DNA of 64,000 nucleotides from an uncultured Chlorobiaceae bacterium (GTDB taxonomy: Bacteria > Bacteroidota > Chlorobiia > Chlorobiales > Chlorobiaceae): the NCBI GenBank assembly GCA_903895195.1, contig CAITSZ010000012.1, positions 1-64,000 on the forward strand, in the 5' to 3' direction. Shown here in pieces: positions 61,609 through 64,000 of the stretch. The position numbers and the translations under genes are program-made. Numbering within the stretch: position 1 is the first letter of the stretch; each line of letters opens with the position of its first letter. The notes under the pieces are model-generated. The model saw nothing but the letters and a program-made list of their open reading frames with translations. It did no database searches and was not told where the DNA came from.

Positions 61609-61968
61609 TCAATCTTAGTTCGCACATCGGTGTGGCTCTTCGTGCAGGCAAGCCTGCAGCCTTTGGCTGTTAAGCACAAGCGGCCAGGTTATCGATCAGC
61701 ATTGAGCGAGAATGAATGCATTTTGGTCGATTAGGCTAATCCCGACAGACTGCCAGGGGATAACTCGTTTACGCCTCTTTGCAGAGGTTATTTTTCCACG
61801 TAACGCCTGTAGGATGCCGGAGTGGTCATAAACCGCTCTGGCATCAGGTACGTACCATGGCCCCGGTGATGTGAAGATGTTTCAGGACATAGACCCAGTA
61901 TTTAGCGAAGCCGCATGCTGGTTGATACCATACCATCCAAACCGCCATGCTGTTCAATGAATTTTATA
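61609..61968. repeat. Intergenic region with inverted-repeat copy C2
   Basis: 61853-61949 is the reverse complement of 51060-51153 with some changes. 61815-61835 is the dispersed CGGTTTATGACCACTCC motif in reverse. No gene is supported. Confidence 0.7.
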
Positions 61969-64000
61969 CTAAGCAATTTGACGGCTGGCCAGCTCCTTGA
62001 AAAATCCATCCTGAGCCATTAATTCATCATAAGTGCCGGACTGCACAATACGCCCTTTGTCAAGGCAGTATATGCGGTCAGCATGACGGATGGTGCTTAG
62101 CCTGTGGGCAATCACAATGCGGGTTGCCTTAAGCTGCTCAAGACTCTTGCTGACTAACTCCTGCGTTCGGTTGTCAAGGGCACTGGTGGCTTCGTCAAAA
62201 AAGATGATGCCTGGTTTACGGACAAGGGAACCGGCAATAATCAACCGCTGCTTCTGCCCGCCGGAGAGTGTTCCGCCGCCCTCACTGATAACAGTATGCA
62301 TGCCCATTGGCATCTGACGAATATCTTCATCAAATCCAGCCATTTTCGCCGCTTCCCAGGCATCGTCCACGGTAAGGGTGGATGAGCCTATGATGTTCTG
62401 CAAAATAAATCCTGGTTGCAACTGGCCGTTCTGCATTACTACTCCAATCTGGCGGCGGACAGCCTGTACATTCAAGGATGCCAGATCCTCTCCATCATAA
62501 TAAACAGTACCGGAATCGGGTTGTTCAAACCCAAGAAAAAGCCTCAGGAGGGTTGACTTCCCCGAGCCGGACCCGCCAACAAGCGCAATAAACTCGCCCG
62601 GTGCTGCTGAAAAATTGATATCATAAAGTATCTGAGGGCTGTCACTGCTGTAGCTGAAGTTCAAGTTATGGAGCGTAAGAGCCCCTGAAAGCTTGCCGGG
62701 ATATTTTTTTGTTTCATCCGACTCCGGCATCATCTCAAGAACCGGTTTCAACCGTTCATAGAGCGGCACTACATTAAGACTCGCAATAACGGTCATCACC
62801 ATATGCAAAAGAGTGGTCTGAAAACCAGTATAGGCGGAGGTAAAGGCAATAAAATCGCCGGCATTGAGTCTCTCCTGCTGCATAAAGCTACCGGCAGAAA
62901 AAATAATAAGCGATAGTGCCGCCACAGGAAAAGAGGTCGTCACTACGGTAAGCGTGTTCTGAAGTTTTCCTGCCTCAAAGTGTAAGCTCCGTTCACGAAT
63001 AAAAAGATCAGCCCATCTTGAAAAAGCTGCCTTTTCAGTGCCGGTCACTCTGATCTTTGTAATACCGCCAAGCAGGTTACCAAGGAGGCCGAAAATCTTC
63101 CCCTGCACCCGAAGCGCTTCACGATTGAGCGAGAGCTGACGAAGAGAGATAAAAACCGTCACGATAATTATAATAACCGTCAGCACCAACGCAACAAGCG
63201 CCAGCTTCCAGCTATAGTAAAAAAGCAGTCCGAGCGTTAAGACGCTAAACATCATACCCAGGAGGACGCTAACAACTGAACTGCTCAAAATCTCGCGGAT
63301 CTGCGTCGCACCCATCACCCGTGCAGCCAGATCACCTGAAGAGTATGTGCGAAAAAAAGTGCTCGGGAGATTCAAAAGCCGGTCTATAAGACCGGGCTGT
63401 ATCAGCATATCAATACGGGTCTGCATCCTCATAGCGGCAATCTGCTTGGCCAGATCAAATCCCGTCACCGAAATAACGCTTGCCACCAAAATCAATGTCA
63501 GCTGCAAAAGCTGGCTGCGATCAGACTGCGGTATTATGGAACCAAAAAGCATACCGGTCAATACAGGAGTCAAAAGACCAAGGAGTGCTCCAGCGACCCC
63601 AAGCAAAAGCATCCGTATCAGATCACCCCGACACCCAAGCATGCCAAACGTAAGGAGCTCTTTGCCAAACATCGGTTTTTCCGGGAACGGACGATAAAAC
63701 ATCCACGCCTGTTCGGCAATACCCTCAGCAACAACTTGGGTAAGCTCAACTGCTTCATTGGTAAAAGTGTCAACAAGCCGGTACCCTTGAGGGGCACCAG
63801 GCAAAAGGGCAAGGGGTTTTTTATCATCGACGCTATAACAAAGCATGGGACCGTTATCAAGGGTCCACCACCGTTCAGCTTTTCGGAGCGTCACCCTGCG
63901 TGCCCGCACACCTGAAAAACGACAAAGCAACTGCAGAGGATCCTCATGGGACTCGCTCGACTCACCATATGGCTTGCGGAATGTTATAGCGGCCGCTTGC
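61969..64000 (-). CDS. NHLM-type peptide-exporting ABC transporter (5' end outside window)
   Basis: The frame is open to the window edge; the TTG at 63930 is not the start. About 677 residues are visible: an N-terminal domain of the NHLM_micro_ABC2 type (TIGR03797-like), then a six-helix transmembrane domain and an ATPase with Walker A GGSGSGKST, signature LSGGQKQR and Walker B IIFFDEATSAL. No C39 peptidase is seen, as in the ABC2 half of such systems; the ABC1 half with a peptidase that cuts after Gly-Gly would be expected next to it. It probably exports the Nif11 peptides. Confidence 0.9.
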   Translation of the reverse strand, partial: QAAAITFRKPYGESSESHEDPLQLLCRFSGVRARRVTLRKAERWWTLDNGPMLCYSVDDKKPLALLPGAPQGYRLVDTFTNEAVELTQVVAEGIAEQAWMFYRPFPEKPMFGKELLTFGMLGCRGDLIRMLLLGVAGALLGLLTPVLTGMLFGSIIPQSDRSQLLQLTLILVASVISVTGFDLAKQIAAMRMQTRIDMLIQPGLIDRLLNLPSTFFRTYSSGDLAARVMGATQIREILSSSVVSVLLGMMFSVLTLGLLFYYSWKLALVALVLTVIIIIVTVFISLRQLSLNREALRVQGKIFGLLGNLLGGITKIRVTGTEKAAFSRWADLFIRERSLHFEAGKLQNTLTVVTTSFPVAALSLIIFSAGSFMQQERLNAGDFIAFTSAYTGFQTTLLHMVMTVIASLNVVPLYERLKPVLEMMPESDETKKYPGKLSGALTLHNLNFSYSSDSPQILYDINFSAAPGEFIALVGGSGSGKSTLLRLFLGFEQPDSGTVYYDGEDLASLNVQAVRRQIGVVMQNGQLQPGFILQNIIGSSTLTVDDAWEAAKMAGFDEDIRQMPMGMHTVISEGGGTLSGGQKQRLIIAGSLVRKPGIIFFDEATSALDNRTQELVSKSLEQLKATRIVIAHRLSTIRHADRIYCLDKGRIVQSGTYDELMAQDGFFKELASRQIA

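Overview
The window reads as chromosome from a green sulfur bacterium (Chlorobiaceae, Chlorobium/Pelodictyon type). The best markers are two tandem 2[4Fe-4S] ferredoxins of the chlorobial type (23397-23986), a (bacterio)chlorophyll synthase of the UbiA family (30723-31727) and a divergent membrane pyrophosphatase (14725-17226). Many genes lack a strong Shine-Dalgarno sequence. Short intergenic repeats built on GGACTTATAG and on 7-bp TTGGCAG/TTGGCTG units recur in gaps between genes. Species cannot be fixed from the sequence alone.

Layout. 1-3100: a decayed accessory patch with a cut-off gene at the edge, a DprA-like gene with an internal deletion, a HEPN/MNT pair and a HigB/HigA-type pair, bracketed by a direct repeat of about 55 bp. 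3269-12599: a copper/silver resistance block (CusC-CusB-CusA-type RND efflux, a Met-rich periplasmic protein, a cupredoxin-like protein, a CopA-type P-type ATPase), followed by an outer-membrane protein and a TPR protein. 14725-38554: ordinary chromosome with pyrophosphatase, pth, trmH-hisC, a sigma-like protein, hldD, phoH, ferredoxins, a DD-carboxypeptidase, a Rieske-flavodoxin fusion, an outer-membrane cytochrome, pigment synthesis, envelope and oxidative-repair genes. 38564-44439: a second, AcrAB-TolC-like RND efflux operon.

45039-64000 is an unusual accessory island. It holds seven intact and two broken genes for Nif11-type (TIGR03798-like) RiPP precursor peptides, all on the minus strand, plus the 3' part of an NHLM-type peptide-exporting ABC transporter running off the right edge. 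Eight of the nine precursor loci keep the same promoter (TTGCAA, exactly 17 bp, then TANNTT or TAATAT). Leaders are conserved, while cores differ completely in length and sequence; four of the seven end in a C-terminal Cys. Several genes are followed by a shared terminator/repeat element. Between them sit plus-strand genes for exported proteins: a subtilase autotransporter, a Tat-exported PLP-dependent decarboxylase, a class D beta-lactamase and an outer-membrane barrel protein. The gaps are a mosaic of duplicated GC-rich segments.

My reading is an expanding family of precursor cassettes that exchanges cores and cargo by recombination through shared promoter, leader and terminator DNA and feeds one exporter. 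The maturation enzymes are not in the window and may lie beyond 64000. Homology calls are by eye from recognised motifs; no searches were run.
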